DNA of 64,000 nt from NCBI GenBank assembly GCA_032622095.1, contig CP136062.1, positions 201,583,459-201,647,458 on the forward strand, written 5' to 3'. Below the pieces are notes generated by a model that saw nothing but the letters and a program-made list of their open reading frames with translations, was not told the origin of the DNA and made no database searches. The DNA is from Siphonodentalium dalli. Taxonomy: Eukaryota; Mollusca; Scaphopoda; Gadilida; Siphonodentaliidae. This document shows, piece by piece, positions 47,509 through 59,424 of this stretch; within the stretch, counting starts at the first letter, position 1, and every line of letters begins with the position of its first letter. The translations under genes were made by a program, and so were the position numbers.

Positions 47509-50500
47509 CATGCTGTTACGCCGAGTTATGTAGTAACTGACGAGTTTTGTGGTAGCTCACGAGTTATGTACTAACAATCGGCGAGTTTTGTGGTAGCTCA
47601 CGAGTTTTGTAGTAGAATCGACGAGTTATGTAGTAATTTCAGGTTACGAGTTTTGTAGTAAAATATCGACGAGTTTTGTAGTAAAAAACAAGCTAACGAG
47701 TTTTGTAGTAATACTCGTCGAGTTTTGTAGCAACAAGTTTTAGTCAGTTTCAAAGGCGGGTTTGGACTTCATAAAATCTTATATAGTAAATGCAATGTTT
47801 TTTGTGTAATTGTTTGGGTGGTGGACGTTAATGACACTGTAGCTCAACTTGATGTTGGTCCCTCGTCACTGCTTGCGCCGTTTCTCGGCAGATCTGAGCT
47901 AAACTTCGTACCTAGAAGTACTATGGCCATGCTATTAACTTGGTCCTATTCCCCATTACGTCAGATGTCGCGTTCTGACGTTAATGACGTTGTAGCTCAA
48001 CTCGATGATGGTCCCTCGTCACTCCTCCGCTGTTTATCGGCAGATCAGTCGGAAACTTGGTACATAGACGTATTGTGGCCATGTTATCGATGTGGACCAG
48101 GTCCCGATTACGTTAGCCGTCGCGTCCTGGCACAATGGCGTTGTAGCTCAACCGGATGGTGATCCATCGTCACTCATCCGCTGTTTCTCGGCAGATCGAG
48201 GCGAAACTTCGTACCTAGAAGTACTATGGCCATGTTATTAACCCGATTACCTCAGACGTCGCGTTCTGACGTTAATGACGTTGTAGCTCAACTTGATATT
48301 GGTCCCTCGTCACTGCTGTGCCGTTTTTCGGCAGATATGAGCGAAACTTCGTACCTAGAAGTACTATGGCCATGCTATTAACTTGAACCTGGCCCCCATT
48401 ACGTCAAACGTCGCGTCCTGACGTTAATGACACTGTAGCTCAATCTGATGGTGGTCCATCGTCATTCATCAACTGTTTATCGGCAGATCGGGACGAAACT
48501 TGGTACATAGACATATTGTGGCCATGTTATTGATGTGGATCCGGTCCCGATTACGTTAGCCGTCGCGTCCTGGCGGCAATAACGTTGTAGCTCAACATGA
48601 TGGTGATCCATCGTCACTCATCCGCTATTTATCGGCAGATCGAGGCGAAACTTCGCACCTAGAAGTACTATGGCCCTGTTATTAACTTGGACCTGGACCC
48701 CATTACACCAGACGTCGCGTTCTGACGTTAATGACGTTATAGCTCAACTCGATGATGGTCCCTCGTCACTCCTCCGCAGTGTATCGGCAGATCAGTTCGA
48801 AACTTGGTACATAGACGTATTGTGGCCATGTTATTTATGTGGACCTGGTCCCGATTACCTCATGCGTCCCGTTCTGACGATAATGACGCTGTAGCTCAAC
48901 TTGATATTGGTCCATCGTCACTGCTGTACCGTTTTTCGGCAGATATGATCGAAACTTCGTACCTAGAAGTACTATGGCCATGTTATTAACTTTAACCTGG
49001 CCCCCATCACATCAAACGTCGCGTCCTGACGTTAATGGCGTTGTAGCTCAATCTAATGGTGGTCCGTCGGCACTCATCCGTCGCGGTTTCTCGACATATC
49101 GGGGCGAAACTTCGGAACTAGAGGAATTATGACTATGTTATTAACTTGGACCTGGTCGCGATTACCTCGGACGTCGCGTTCTGAAGTAATTACGTTGTAA
49201 CTCAACTTGACGTTGACTTGACGAGTTTTGTGGTTAAATGTACGAGTTTTATAGTAACAATCGACCAGTTTTGTAGTAACATCGACGAGTTTTGTGGTAA
49301 AATTGACGAGTTTTGTAGTAGAAATTTTTTAATTCAATTGTGTATGCCTGTGTGGACTTAATATGGGCGATATTCTTAGTAGTCAGCTAAGTGGCTTTCT
49401 TATATGATCTCAATGAAGGAATATTGGGCATATAACTCACAATCGTATGGGCGGGTCGAACATATTTTTTTCATGTGAGGTCTTAGAGGCACTCGGTATA
49501 TATTAAATCACGTCAAACATACCATCGCGCTGCGAATGGGCGATTGAATGTTCTAATAGCTATATAAGAGTGTACATTCTGACGTAATACAAAATGACTG
49601 CACATTTTTGCTTTTTGTCAAAGTGGCAGTGTCCAGTGTATAATGAAACTATAATGAAACCACAAAAACGCCTACCGGGCCCGGGTTTCCCAACATGCTG
49701 AATTCATTACCTGCAATGAAACTGACACATATATATTTTCGAAAGCATGTAGACAATGCCACTTTAAACAAGCCGTTAATTTGTTTTTGTTATGATACGT
49801 GCCTGATTTGAAAATCATGATCGCTCTCTAGATTATCCATAAACCATTGTCGAGGTTCGCGGAAAACAAAAATGTCGACGAAGCGCCTCTTTGAAATAAA
49901 GCATGTTTCGGCAAAACTTGAAAGCGAAATCAACACGCTGTAACTGATTTTTATCGGGACGAATCGCGCCATCTTTCTATTTCCAATTTGAGACGCAAAA
50001 TACCCATCGGTTATGTCCCGATTTATAGATGGAGTGCAGATGAACAACATAGTTCAGCTACAAAGCCATTAACGTCAGAGCCCGACGTGTGGGGCAATCG
50101 CTACCAAGACCACCCAATTAACCTGACCGAAGTACCTTTAGATACAAGATTTTGTCCCGATCTGTCGGGAGACGGTGGAACAACCACAAGTTGAGCTACA
50201 ATGTTATTAACATCAGAACGAGACGTCCGACGTAATCGCGACTAGGTCCGTGTTACTAACGTGACCATGCTACTGCTAGATACGACGTTTCTCCCCGGTC
50301 TGTCAAGTTGATGCGCAATGTCATTAACGTCAGAACGCGACATCCGATGTTATCGCGACCAGGCCCAAGTTACTAACATGGCCACAGCACTTCTATGTGC
50401 CAAGTTTCGCTCATATCTGCCGAAAAACAGCAGTGACGAGGGACCAATATCAAGTTGAGCTACAACGTCATTAACGTCAGAACGCGACGTCTGAGGTAAT

Positions 50501-51852
50501 CGGATTAATAACATGGCCATAGTACTTCTAGGTACGAAGTTTCGCCTCGATCTGCCGAGAAATAGCGGATGAGTGACGATGGATCACCATCCGGTTGAGC
50601 TACAACGACATTGTGCCAGGACGCGACGGCTAACGTAATCGGGACCTGGTCCACATCGATAACATGGCCACAATACGTCTATGTACCAAGTTTCGTCCCG
50701 ATCTGCCGATACACAGCGGATGAGTGACGATGGACCACCATCAGGTTGAGCTACAACGTAATTAACGTCAGAACGCGACATCTGACGTACTGGGGACCAG
50801 GTCCAAGTTAATAACATGGCCATAGTACTTCTAGGTACGAAGTTTCGCTCATATCTGCCGAAAAACGGCCCAGCAGTGACGAGGGACCATTATCAAGTTG
50901 AGCTACAACGTCATTAAGGTCAGAACGCGACGTCTGAGGTAATCGGGACCAGGTCCACATAAATCACATGGCCACAATACGTCTATGTACCAAGTTTCGA
51001 ACTGATCTGCCGATAAACTGCGGAGGAGTGATGAGGGACCATCATCGAGTTGAGCTACAACGTCATTAACGTCAGAACGCGACGTCTGGTGTAATGGGGA
51101 CCAGGTCGAAGTTAATAACATGGCCATAGTACTTCTAGGTACGAAGTTTAGCTCAGATCTGCCGAGAAACAGCGGATGAGTGACGATGGATCACCATCCG
51201 GTTGAGCTACAACGTCATTGCGCCAGGACGCGACGGCTAACGTAATCGGGACCTTGTCCATATCAATAACATGGCCACAATACCAAGTTTCGTCCCGATC
51301 TGCAGATAAACAGCGGATGAGTGACAATGGACCACCGCCAGGTTGAGCTACAACGGCATTAACGTCAGAATGCGACATTTGACGTAATGGGGACCAGGTC
51401 CAAGTTAATAACATGGCCATAGTACTTCTAGGTACGAAGTTTTGCTCAGATCTGATGAGAAACGACGCAGCGGTGACGAGGGACCAACATCAAGTTGAGC
51501 TACAACGTCATTAACGTCCACCACACAAACACTTACACAAAAAAACATTGCATTTACTATATATACGATTTTATTAAGTCCAAACCCGCCTTTGAAACTG
51601 ACTAAAAATTGTTGCTACAAAATTCGACGAGTATTACTACAAAACTCGATAGCTTGTTTTTAACAACAAAACTTGTCGATATTTTACTACAAAACTCGTA
51701 ACCCAAATTACTACAAAACTCGTGAGCTACCACAAAACTCGTCGATTGTTACTACATAACTCGTGAGCTACCACAAAACTCGTCAGTTACTACATAACTC
51801 GTGAGCTACCACAAAACTCGTCAGTTACTACATAACTCGGCGTAACACATGC
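47509..51852. mobile_element. 4.3-kb foldback element with arms of tandem repeats and 5-bp target duplication
   Basis: The element proper is 47514-51847, flanked by CATGC on both sides (47509-47513 and 51848-51852). Its ends TGTTACGCCGAGTTATGTAG and the reverse complement begin TG and end CA. The outer part of each arm is a run of units such as ACGAGTTTTGTAGTAA (47520-47740 and 51590-51845). The inner part is a series of diverged units of about 160 bp with GTAGCTCAACTTGAT, GGTCCCTCGTCACT, TCGGCAGATC and TACTATGGCCATG (47820-49200, inverted at 50160-51510). The middle, 49330-50110, is single copy. No transposase is visible. It lies in the DDO intron between exons 6 and 7. The architecture recalls Drosophila FB elements, but relationship is not shown. 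Confidence 0.8.
49330..50110. other. single-copy core of the foldback element
   Basis: The short minus-strand frame 50050-49790 shows no family resemblance. No other coding potential. Confidence 0.45.
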
Positions 51853-51997
51853 ACATTCGCTTGTTGAAATTCCAATCGGCGCACGTTGTTCAAATTGCCC
51901 AGTGCTGATATGTTTTGGTAGCCGGCCATCGCGAACATTAAAAGGTCTGCACGATGTTTAATATATATGACCGAACAGAAAGACATGGATTACTCAC

Positions 51998-52099
51998 CCT
52001 CATAACCTGACCCCTGACAGGGTATACTTTTTCATCATTCAGTAGTTCTCGACTGCCAATCCCCGAGCAGTTCACCACAATATCATATCTGCCAACTAA
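51998..52099 (-). CDS. DDO: DDO exon 6
   Basis: The exon has acceptor AACATTCCAG and a perfect GTGAGT donor. It encodes LVGRYDIVVNCSGIGSREL and then VYPVRGQVMR. YDIVVNCSGIGSREL is the conserved FAD-contacting strand and loop of D-aspartate oxidase, and PVRGQ is the hallmark that follows. Length is 102 bp, phase 0 at both ends. The preceding exon candidate (52419-52369) ends in phase 2, so the two do not join in frame; two extra bases near its donor (TCTTT/GTAG) would account for this. This is one of the best-supported exons. Confidence 0.9.
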
Positions 52100-52368
52100 C
52101 TGGAATGTTTGTACATTGGCATTATTGACATTGTTACAATTGTTCACAAGTTTCACAATGTATATATATACATGTCTGCGTGTGTCTTGTATCTGACAAC
52201 ATAGTGAGGTTGACACGACGCAACGAGAAAGAAAGACAGGGCCATATTGCTCCTTTGCAACCAACGGGTGAAATTAACACTATCTTAAAGTATTGTTATG
52301 TTATATTATGCTATAGCCGCGGTTGTATCTCATAAATATTTTTGGCGAGCTTTGCCGACATCAACTAC

Positions 52369-52419
52369 AAAGACTGTAGAGAGATTATCGAACCACAAAG
52401 TAGCCCACCACTAAGGCCG
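52369..52419 (-). CDS. DDO: short DDO exon 5
   Basis: The acceptor is CCGTGTAG and the donor GTAGTT. Its 51 bp start with one base of a split codon and read GLSGGLLCGSIISLQSL, aligning with the family's glycine-rich turn and following strand (GSGG....I..L.EL) right after YLPWL. The start phase fits exon 4 exactly. The donor leaves phase 2, while exon 6 needs phase 0. Confidence 0.6.
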
Positions 52420-53050
52420 CTACACGGAGTAGACGAGCTATGATTATCGAGAAAATAAACCAATATAATAGGGAGTAGTTCCATGCGATGCTGGACTACC
52501 AGTATGTCCTGGAATATGGAGCACCCTGAGAGTTGGGGAGTGAAACAAGTTTTAAGGGAGTTGTATACTAACCTCATTCATGTCTTCCACCTTCTTATTG
52601 ACCACGTGACCCCCTTTGGATTTGAATCTATAAAATGTCACAATGATATAGTCATTTTACCTTGCCCTAATACACACACGCGATTATAAAATTAGTTTAT
52701 GTTGCTGTCTTAATCAGATTTATTTCTAACGTGCGCATATTATGGCCCGAAGCCGACCTGAGGCATAATTTCTCCAACAAATTGAAGACATTTTACAGAA
52801 CGCTCAGTTTATAACATCTGGAAATTCAAAACATTTGAAGCAACTGAACTGCATCCATATAATAAACTAGACATCTTTTCTGCTCTATAGGCACTGTAGC
52901 AATTCATAAAAAAAACTAAAGTGATGCGAAACACTTCGGTAGGGATATGAAATAGAAATGTAGAATACTCTTGCTCAAAGTAATTATTTTTACGAATATA
53001 AATCAAAATTTACAACACACACAGTCATTCTTATATATCAATTAAATTCA
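52420..53050. other. DDO intron 4, no gene recognised
   Basis: Nothing supportable. Confidence 0.4.
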
Positions 53051-53059
53051 ATGACTCTC

Positions 53060-53290
53060 GGTGATGAAATCATTTGCATTGGTTTATCGCCGTCTATTGC
53101 GTCCCGAAACGAGAAGTAAATATTTACAATTGCGCGTTGTTCAGGCGATGTTTTCTATAGAGTGGTGTGGTCGATTTCGCTGAGATTTTCGGCGGTGTTA
53201 GTAGAATTCTCCATTCATCCAGTTGGCACAGTGCATGAGAACTAACTTATCAGTTTCACGCACACGAACAAGTCCATAATATGTCTTTTT
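53060..53290 (+). repeat. inverted copy of the 5' flank of the second DDO copy
   Basis: The reverse complement matches about 5655-5890, sharing ACATATTATGGACTTGTTCG, GTGAAACTGATAAG, ATTCTACTAACA and GAAATCGACCA. No exon 1 follows it. It is either a displaced promoter fragment or a dispersed repeat that also sits upstream of exon 1. Confidence 0.7.
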
Positions 53291-53527
53291 AAAGATGCAT
53301 ATTTATTTACGGAAGTTTAGATTTTTGAAAACAACATTGCATGGTTATCAATGCTGAAACCAGCAAAATTTCTGCGTCATTTTGGTTTATCTCTTTTTAT
53401 ATTAATTCCAGGATATAGAATAATGGATATGAATCGAGGACAAAGCTTCTATGAAATAATATACATTTTATTTCGTGGAACAGTTTAGGGACTATTTTTT
53501 TTAGAACCAATTACCAAAAGCGTACCA

Positions 53528-54312
53528 AGATAGAGCACTCCATCTCGTTAGCATCCTCAATCAAGATAGAGCACTCCATCTCGTTAGCATCCTCAATCAA
53601 GATAGAGCACTCCATCTCGTTAGCATCCTCAATCAAGATAGAGCACTCCATCTCGTTAGCATCCTCAATCAAGATAGAGCACTCCATCTCGTTAGCATCC
53701 TCAATCAAGATAGAGCACTCCATCTCGTTAGCATCCTCAATCAAGATAGAGCACTCCATCTCGTTAGCATCCTCAATCAAGATAGAGCACTCCATCGCGT
53801 TAGCATCCTCAATCAAGATAGAGCACTCCATCTCGTTAGCATCCTCAATGAAGATAGAGCACTCCATCTCGTTAGCATCCTCAATGAAGATAGAGCACTC
53901 CATCTCGTTAGCATCCTCAATGAAGATAGAGCACTCCATCTCGTTAGCATCCTCAATCAAGGTAGAGCACTCCATCTCGTTAGCATCATCAATCAAGATA
54001 GAGCACTCCATCTCGTTAGCATCCTCAATCAAGGTAGAGCACTCCATCTCGTTAGCATCATCAATCAAGATAGAGCACTCCATCTCGTTAGCATCCTTAA
54101 TCAATATAGAGCACTCCATCTCGTTAGCATCCTCAATGAAGATAGAGCACTCCATCTCGTTAGCATCCTCAATCAAGATAGAGCACTCCATCTCGTTAGC
54201 ATCCTCAATCAAGATAGAGCACTCCATCTTGTTAGCATCATCAATCAAGATAGAGCACTCCATCTCGTTAGCATCCTCAATCAAGATAGAGCACTCCATC
54301 TCGTAGCATCCT
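53528..54312. repeat. 36-bp minisatellite, about 22 units
   Basis: The unit is GATAGAGCACTCCATCTCG followed by TTAGCATCCTCAATCAA. Variants (AATGAAG, AAGGTAG, CATCATC) recur in clusters. Being divisible by three, it is open on the minus strand for 262 codons (12-residue unit MECSILIEDANE) and on the plus strand for 152 codons (MKIEHSISLASS). Both are by-products of the repeat as far as I can see. Confidence 0.9.
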
Positions 54313-54570
54313 CAATCAAGGAAATTGCAGACCAGCGTAGAGATTTACGGCGAATTATGATAAAAATAAACCACTTTATTATGGATTTATAGACAAATAA
54401 TAAACTTTATCATCAGTTTAATCTCTATTTTTCACAAAATAGCTATTTGTAGTCTTAACATAGGGATTTATAAAAAATGATGTTGTTGCTGCAATTGTGG
54501 CCCGGAAGAGATATAATATCTTTAAATTTTAGAAAACAAAATTAACCTCAGCGCCACCTTAACAACATAC

Positions 54571-54636
54571 CTGAGCATTAACCACGGGAGATACTTTCGA
54601 CATTCTGTCAAGCATGTTGCCATCAGGTACCCGTGT
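54571..54636 (-). CDS. DDO: DDO exon 4
   Basis: The acceptor is AATACTTTTCAG and the donor GTATGT. Its 66 bp read, in phase, HGYLMATCLTECRKYLPWLML, matching the family segment that ends in Y-L-P-W-L before the glycine-rich turn. The exon starts with one base and ends with two bases of split codons, fitting exon 5 downstream. Confidence 0.75.
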
Positions 54637-54837
54637 CTGAAAAGTATTGCATATACTATAATGTAACATACTGAAATGGCACATCCAGCGTATACCGGTA
54701 TGTGATCGCTTATGTGTAATGTGTAGTGTGTATGAGGCGCCCTAAAAGAAAATCTCAATTTCAAACAATTAATTGAAGGAAAAAATCAATCCTTTATAAC
54801 CAATGTAGTCTATAGTATTATAACAACACGAGTTTAC

Positions 54838-55510
54838 CTTCACAATATGAGAGATATGTTTGAATTTGTAAAAAAAAAAAAAAAAAAAAGAAGAAGAAAG
54901 AAACAAAAAATAAAACAACAATTTCTTCATATAGGTCGATAGACAGTTTGATAGGAAATATTAGAAAACACACTGCATTATATAGACTATGAACCCAACT
55001 AGGGTATGCGCTCAGTCTGCCTTCTAAAATCATGACTGTCTGCGAAAAAATAAATAAAACATTTTTCAATGCATATTTTAGTTTTGTTTTGGAAGCCATT
55101 TGCAGAACAAAAATAACAATAAGACTGCATAAATTAATGTCTGAAAAGATGAATCGGTAAAAGTATTGAGTATTTGTATCTATCAAATTATTGAAAACGT
55201 GGTCGAATAACATTTATGTTGTTTTATGTTGTTTTGGTCCTTTACCCGATACAAAATATTATAGTCCTGCAAATGGCTGCAAGAAAAAATTAAATATGCA
55301 ATTAAAAATGTTTATTTATTTTCTCGCAGACAGTTATGATTTCCGATGGTAAACTGAACGCATACCCTATAGTTAGGTTCATAATCTAGATAATGCAGTG
55401 GGTATTAAAAACCAAAATATTTATCTGTATATCGTCCTACACGAAAACAAAATTGTTTACATAATTCAAACATATCTCTCATATTGTGAGAGTATACACA
55501 TGCTGTTATA
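54838..55510. repeat. inverted duplication carrying DDO exon 3
   Basis: 54838-55100 (minus) and about 55262-55500 (plus) are inverted copies around a unique centre near 55110-55260. Shared landmarks are CAAACATATCTCTCATATTGTGA, the exon-3-like segment and its CTCGCAG/TTCGCAG acceptor, and GCAAATGGCT. The minus copy keeps an open frame; the plus copy has stops and is a decayed duplicate. An A-run lies at 54870-54888 in the minus copy. Confidence 0.7.
54974..55039 (-). CDS. DDO: probable DDO exon 3
   Basis: After a TTTTTTCGCAG acceptor the frame reads VMILEGRLSAYPSWVHSLYN in phase 0, continuing exon 2 in frame. P-x-W-x-x-x-V/L-Y fits the family segment after the short linker (P.W...V.GFR). The donor is uncertain (GCA/GTGTGT or GCAGT/GTGTTT). 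About 18 residues expected before exon 4 are not found, so a small exon may be missing or lost. Confidence 0.5.
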
Positions 55511-56640
55511 ATACTATAGATAGTATACATTGTTTATAAATTATAATTATTTTTACCTCCAAATTGATTGTTTGAAATTGAGATATTTTTAAATATGGGT
55601 GGTCGTTGTATTTTAGTAACAAATGTTGTACATTCTTCCGAATTCCAACTTTCCAATCATAATCATACATTTGGGAAGAACAATTCTCTAGCGTTGAAAA
55701 TTAGAAATAAAGAGAGAACATTAAATAGTTTGTGATATAACGATCATTATTTTTGTTTTTATTAAATATTTATAGAAGATCTCTTCAACTATATTCCGAC
55801 GATTTTTTTAGTATCCTTAGTGCTTTCAAATGAAAATAAAATCATGGTTTAGGTGGTCATATAACCAAACTTCTTAATTGGTGAGTTATCTTTAGTTTGA
55901 TGAAACCCAAACCAATTGACATTATATTTATAGTGCATACTCACTTGCAATTTTGGTTGAATTTTCTCGTCTGTTCTCTCGTTAATACATGACAACTAAA
56001 AATGCAGTCATTCAAAGTCGAGTCCTGGAAGTACAAGGAGCAAGGTCAGTCGTATGTCCGCACTACCTAAACGATTCACGGCCTCTCGGGAGAAGTGGGG
56101 GCCTCTCGGTGTTCTACATATATTCCTTTCAATGCAATTTGGCTTTTTATTTCTGGACGAATATATAAAGGACCTTGCTTTTGTTTTTTGTAATAAGATT
56201 TTAAATGAATTGCAAATGGAAACGGAGACACTGTATTGCAACGTCCCCGCGAACACCATTACACTTAACAAAAATATGCATGGCAAAAATAATAGCCCTG
56301 CTGAAACGAATTCGGACAAACGAACAACGCCTGCTTTAAAATGTGGCGTGTATATACATATGCTGATTTCGTTACGGTTCAGTTGTGATATTTTCCTCCG
56401 TGATTTCCTGTTAATTGGAACCGTAACACACGAGCAGATATAGCTATATAATAGAACACCGAACTTCCTGGAAGATGAAATAGTTGCATAAATACCACAT
56501 CCGAATGCTGAGTTTTACAGTTTTATTATAGTTGTTTTCAAAAATGGCAGACTCATGCCCATGTAGATTTCCTGTTGGTATATAACCGAAAAGCGAAATG
56601 TTGAGTTTGAATTACCGCTTTACTTGTTTAGTTTTACAAT
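55511..56640. other. DDO intron 2, no gene recognised
   Basis: The opposite overlapping frames 56054-56443 and 56319-56008 look like chance; neither resembles a protein family. Confidence 0.35.
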
Positions 56641-56647
56641 ATCTGGA

Positions 56648-57342
56648 GGAGCTGGAGTACTGAATTGGTCTCATTAGAATACCAGGCATGAAAATGAGGG
56701 GCTGGAGTACTGATTTCGTCTCATTAGAATACTAGGTATGAAAAGGAGGGCCTGGAGTACTCAATTGGTCTCATTAGAATACCAGGCATGAAATGAGGGG
56801 CTGGGGTATTGATTTGGTCTCATTAGAATACCAGGCATGAAAATGAGGCGATGGAGTACTGAATTGGTCTCATTGGAATACCAGGCATGAAATGAGGGGC
56901 TGGGGTATTGAATTGGTCTCATTAGAATACCAGGCATGAAAATGAGGCGATGGAGTACTGAATTGGTCTCATTAGAATACCAGGCATGAAAATTAGGGGC
57001 TGGAGTACTGAATTGGTCTCATTAGAATACCAGGCATGAAAATTAGGGGCTGGAGTACTGAATTGGTCTCATTAGAATACCAGGCATGAAAATGAGGGGC
57101 CGGAGTACTGAATTGGTCTCATTACAATACCAGGCATGAAAATGAGGTGCTGGAGTACTGAATTGGTCTCATTAGAATACCAGGCACGAACATGAAGGGT
57201 GGATGACTGAATTGGTCTCATTAGAATACCAGGCATGAAAATGAGGGGCTCGAGTACCGAATTCGTCTCATTAGAATACTAGGCATGAAAATGAGGGGCT
57301 GTAGTACTGAATTGGTCTCATTAGAATACCAGGCATGAACAT
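56648..57342. repeat. 50-bp minisatellite, about 14 units
   Basis: The unit is GGAGTACTGAATTGGTCTC, ATTAGAATACCAGGCATGAA and AATGAGGGGCT, with point variants and small indels. It ends about 60 bp downstream of DDO exon 2. Confidence 0.9.
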
Positions 57343-57402
57343 GACAAAATTTATTTTCAGTTATATAGCTTAATATGTCGAGTCTTTGTCGACCCAACTT
57401 AC

Positions 57403-57514
57403 AATAGGTTCATCACAAAAAACATATCCATGCAGAACGTAACATCCAGATTCCCCGGATTTGTCCGACAATGCCAACGCCGAATAGTGTGCGAACGAAT
57501 CATCTCTCCAGCGA
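57403..57514 (-). CDS. DDO: DDO exon 2
   Basis: The acceptor is TTTTCATTTCAG and the donor a consensus GTAAGT. The 112 bp start with one base that completes the codon split by exon 1 and end in phase 0. The product RWRDDSFAHYSALALSDKSG is followed by ESGCYVLHGYVF, matching the family's W...TF.H....A.S..AG..GV.L..G segment. Phase, signals and similarity all agree. Confidence 0.88.
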
Positions 57515-57940
57515 CTGAAATGAAAACGAAACATGAGTGTATTACAGAGTCATCTTTCCTGCATGAGTATGTGTAGGTACGGGGTGACTTTCGTCTTCTT
57601 TCCCCCGCTTTTAATATCACCTAAATCATGCAATCTCGAGCTGTGACCTTCCCCGACTGTGAAATACAGATAACGAACGGGTATTACCTAAGTAATATAT
57701 TACTTGCATCGTTTTTGTGTACCGTGAGTCGTTATTTGGTGGGAGAATCTGGATTCAGAATCCTAAACCAATTACGGGGCGGGGCTAAATCGAGATTACA
57801 CGGATTCTAGGTCAGATTTTGAAATCTCCTATACTATGTTTAATGTTCTCCCAGCGTCAAACACGGCTCATGTATTTTACATAAGTATCATTTGTATCTT
57901 ATATTTATAAAGTTCATGTTTGTTGTGAAAGTCATGCTTT
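57515..57940. other. DDO intron 1 (proximal part) with a MITE end remnant
   Basis: 57623-57650 matches one end of the MITE of about 181 bp at 33072-33252. Nothing else is assigned. Confidence 0.45.
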
Positions 57941-58586
57941 GGTGACACTCCACAGTTTCTGCAGGGATTGGTGCAAAAATAAGGGGGCATCAATTCAATG
58001 AAAAATAACAGAAATGTGATCCCACAACACATATACAATGTATATATACCTGGGTTGAGCACATACTAGGCTTAAAGATTTTGGTACAGAATTGTCATTT
58101 TAATGGGGGTAGCAAGAGTTATGCCCCTTGATTGTGTGCCTGAAAAATGAAATTTTGATGCAAAAATGACCAAAATAAGCGATTTTCAGGCTCGTGGGAC
58201 ACAAAAACCAGAAGATCTATGGTATAGCGGCCTATGTTGTCTGGAAGAACACTGTTTCCTCACAAAAATATCAAAAAATTTCAAACTTCTCACCACTGTA
58301 AGATTTTTAAAAATATTTTTCATGCAGATGACAAATTTTAGGTGCTAAAATGTCACGCTGGTGTCTGGAGCCACTGTTTCGCAGAAATCGCTACTACTTC
58401 ATACTGGTGGGGTCAAGGTCACCTGAAACAATATTTTTCAAAACTCAAAGACATCCTCTAAAAATCCACAAATTCATAACTAACCTTCTCTCAATAAACA
58501 TACCACACCCATGGTGACAGAAAACACTGGTACTCTATTCTAAGAAATTTACCCCTACTGATAATTCGAAACTGTGGAGTGTTACC
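57941..58586 (+). repeat. 646-bp repeat, copy 1
   Basis: Begins GGTGACACTCCACAGTTTC and ends GAAACTGTGGAGTGTTACC, so each copy has 19-bp inverted ends. Compared with copy 2 at 59425-60070 the length is the same and the sequence is almost identical; I noticed one difference, T/C in the last bases. Together they bracket 838 bp (58587-59424). Confidence 0.85.
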
Positions 58587-59424
58587 TTAAGGGAAATGCA
58601 ATTTTATTAATCTTTAATAGGGACCACACCTCCATATTCTCTGCATTATACCGCTTAAAATGATATATTACACCCCATGCGTTATTGCAATCACAGGCAG
58701 CAAGATTGGGTGGGGATTTGCATGCACCCCCATGATTTCACCCCTTTTGGGTCTTTCAGAACCCAATGACGTTATGCTTGACGTAGTGAAAAAATGGATA
58801 TATTCAACCATCATCTATAGCTTGAAAAAGGTCGGAAATGCTAAAATGTTGTATAAATATATTATGAGATGCATATTTTCCTCAGATATCAAAATAAAAC
58901 ATAATATTTCATACAACAACTATCTTTAATACTCTCCCAAAACTATGGGTTAAAAAATTCCAAGTCTTATTTAGCATTAAGGGAAAGCTTTACAAGGTGA
59001 TGACATCACATGAACAATATGTTGTCAAGTGAAATATGACCAAGGAAACCTGTATTATTATATTTCACACTTGTGAATAAGAAAGACTGAATATCTAATC
59101 TTGTTGTATACTGTGTAATGTCACAATATCAGCCTTTTCAGCTAAGATTCAAGGAGCATATGATGTCATGAAAAAGTACCATCATCTGAAAAATCACCAA
59201 TAACCATATACATGAACCACCACCACCCCCCCCCCCTGCTCCAAGACTCCATATCCCCACCAATTTATATGATTAAAGACAACCTGTATTGGAATATGCA
59301 TAGAAGAATGGTGTATCTACCATAAAATGTTCCTTCTAACTGAACAGGTTTGCTAAAAAATGATTTTCAGTAACAATATTTGTCAAGTTGACAGATGAAA
59401 ATGGTGCTATTTGCTGGTCTTGAA
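58587..59424. other. segment between the two 646-bp repeats
   Basis: Contains one frame, 58660-58929, without family resemblance. A short C-run lies near 59228. No reverse transcriptase, integrase or transposase motif is visible. Confidence 0.5.

Noticed and set aside
53511-54299. 262-codon repetitive protein on the minus strand and 152-codon on the plus strand
   Set aside because: Both follow from a 36-bp minisatellite whose length is divisible by three.
56008-56443. Protein-coding frames on both strands
   Set aside because: They overlap each other, resemble no family and lie in a DDO intron.
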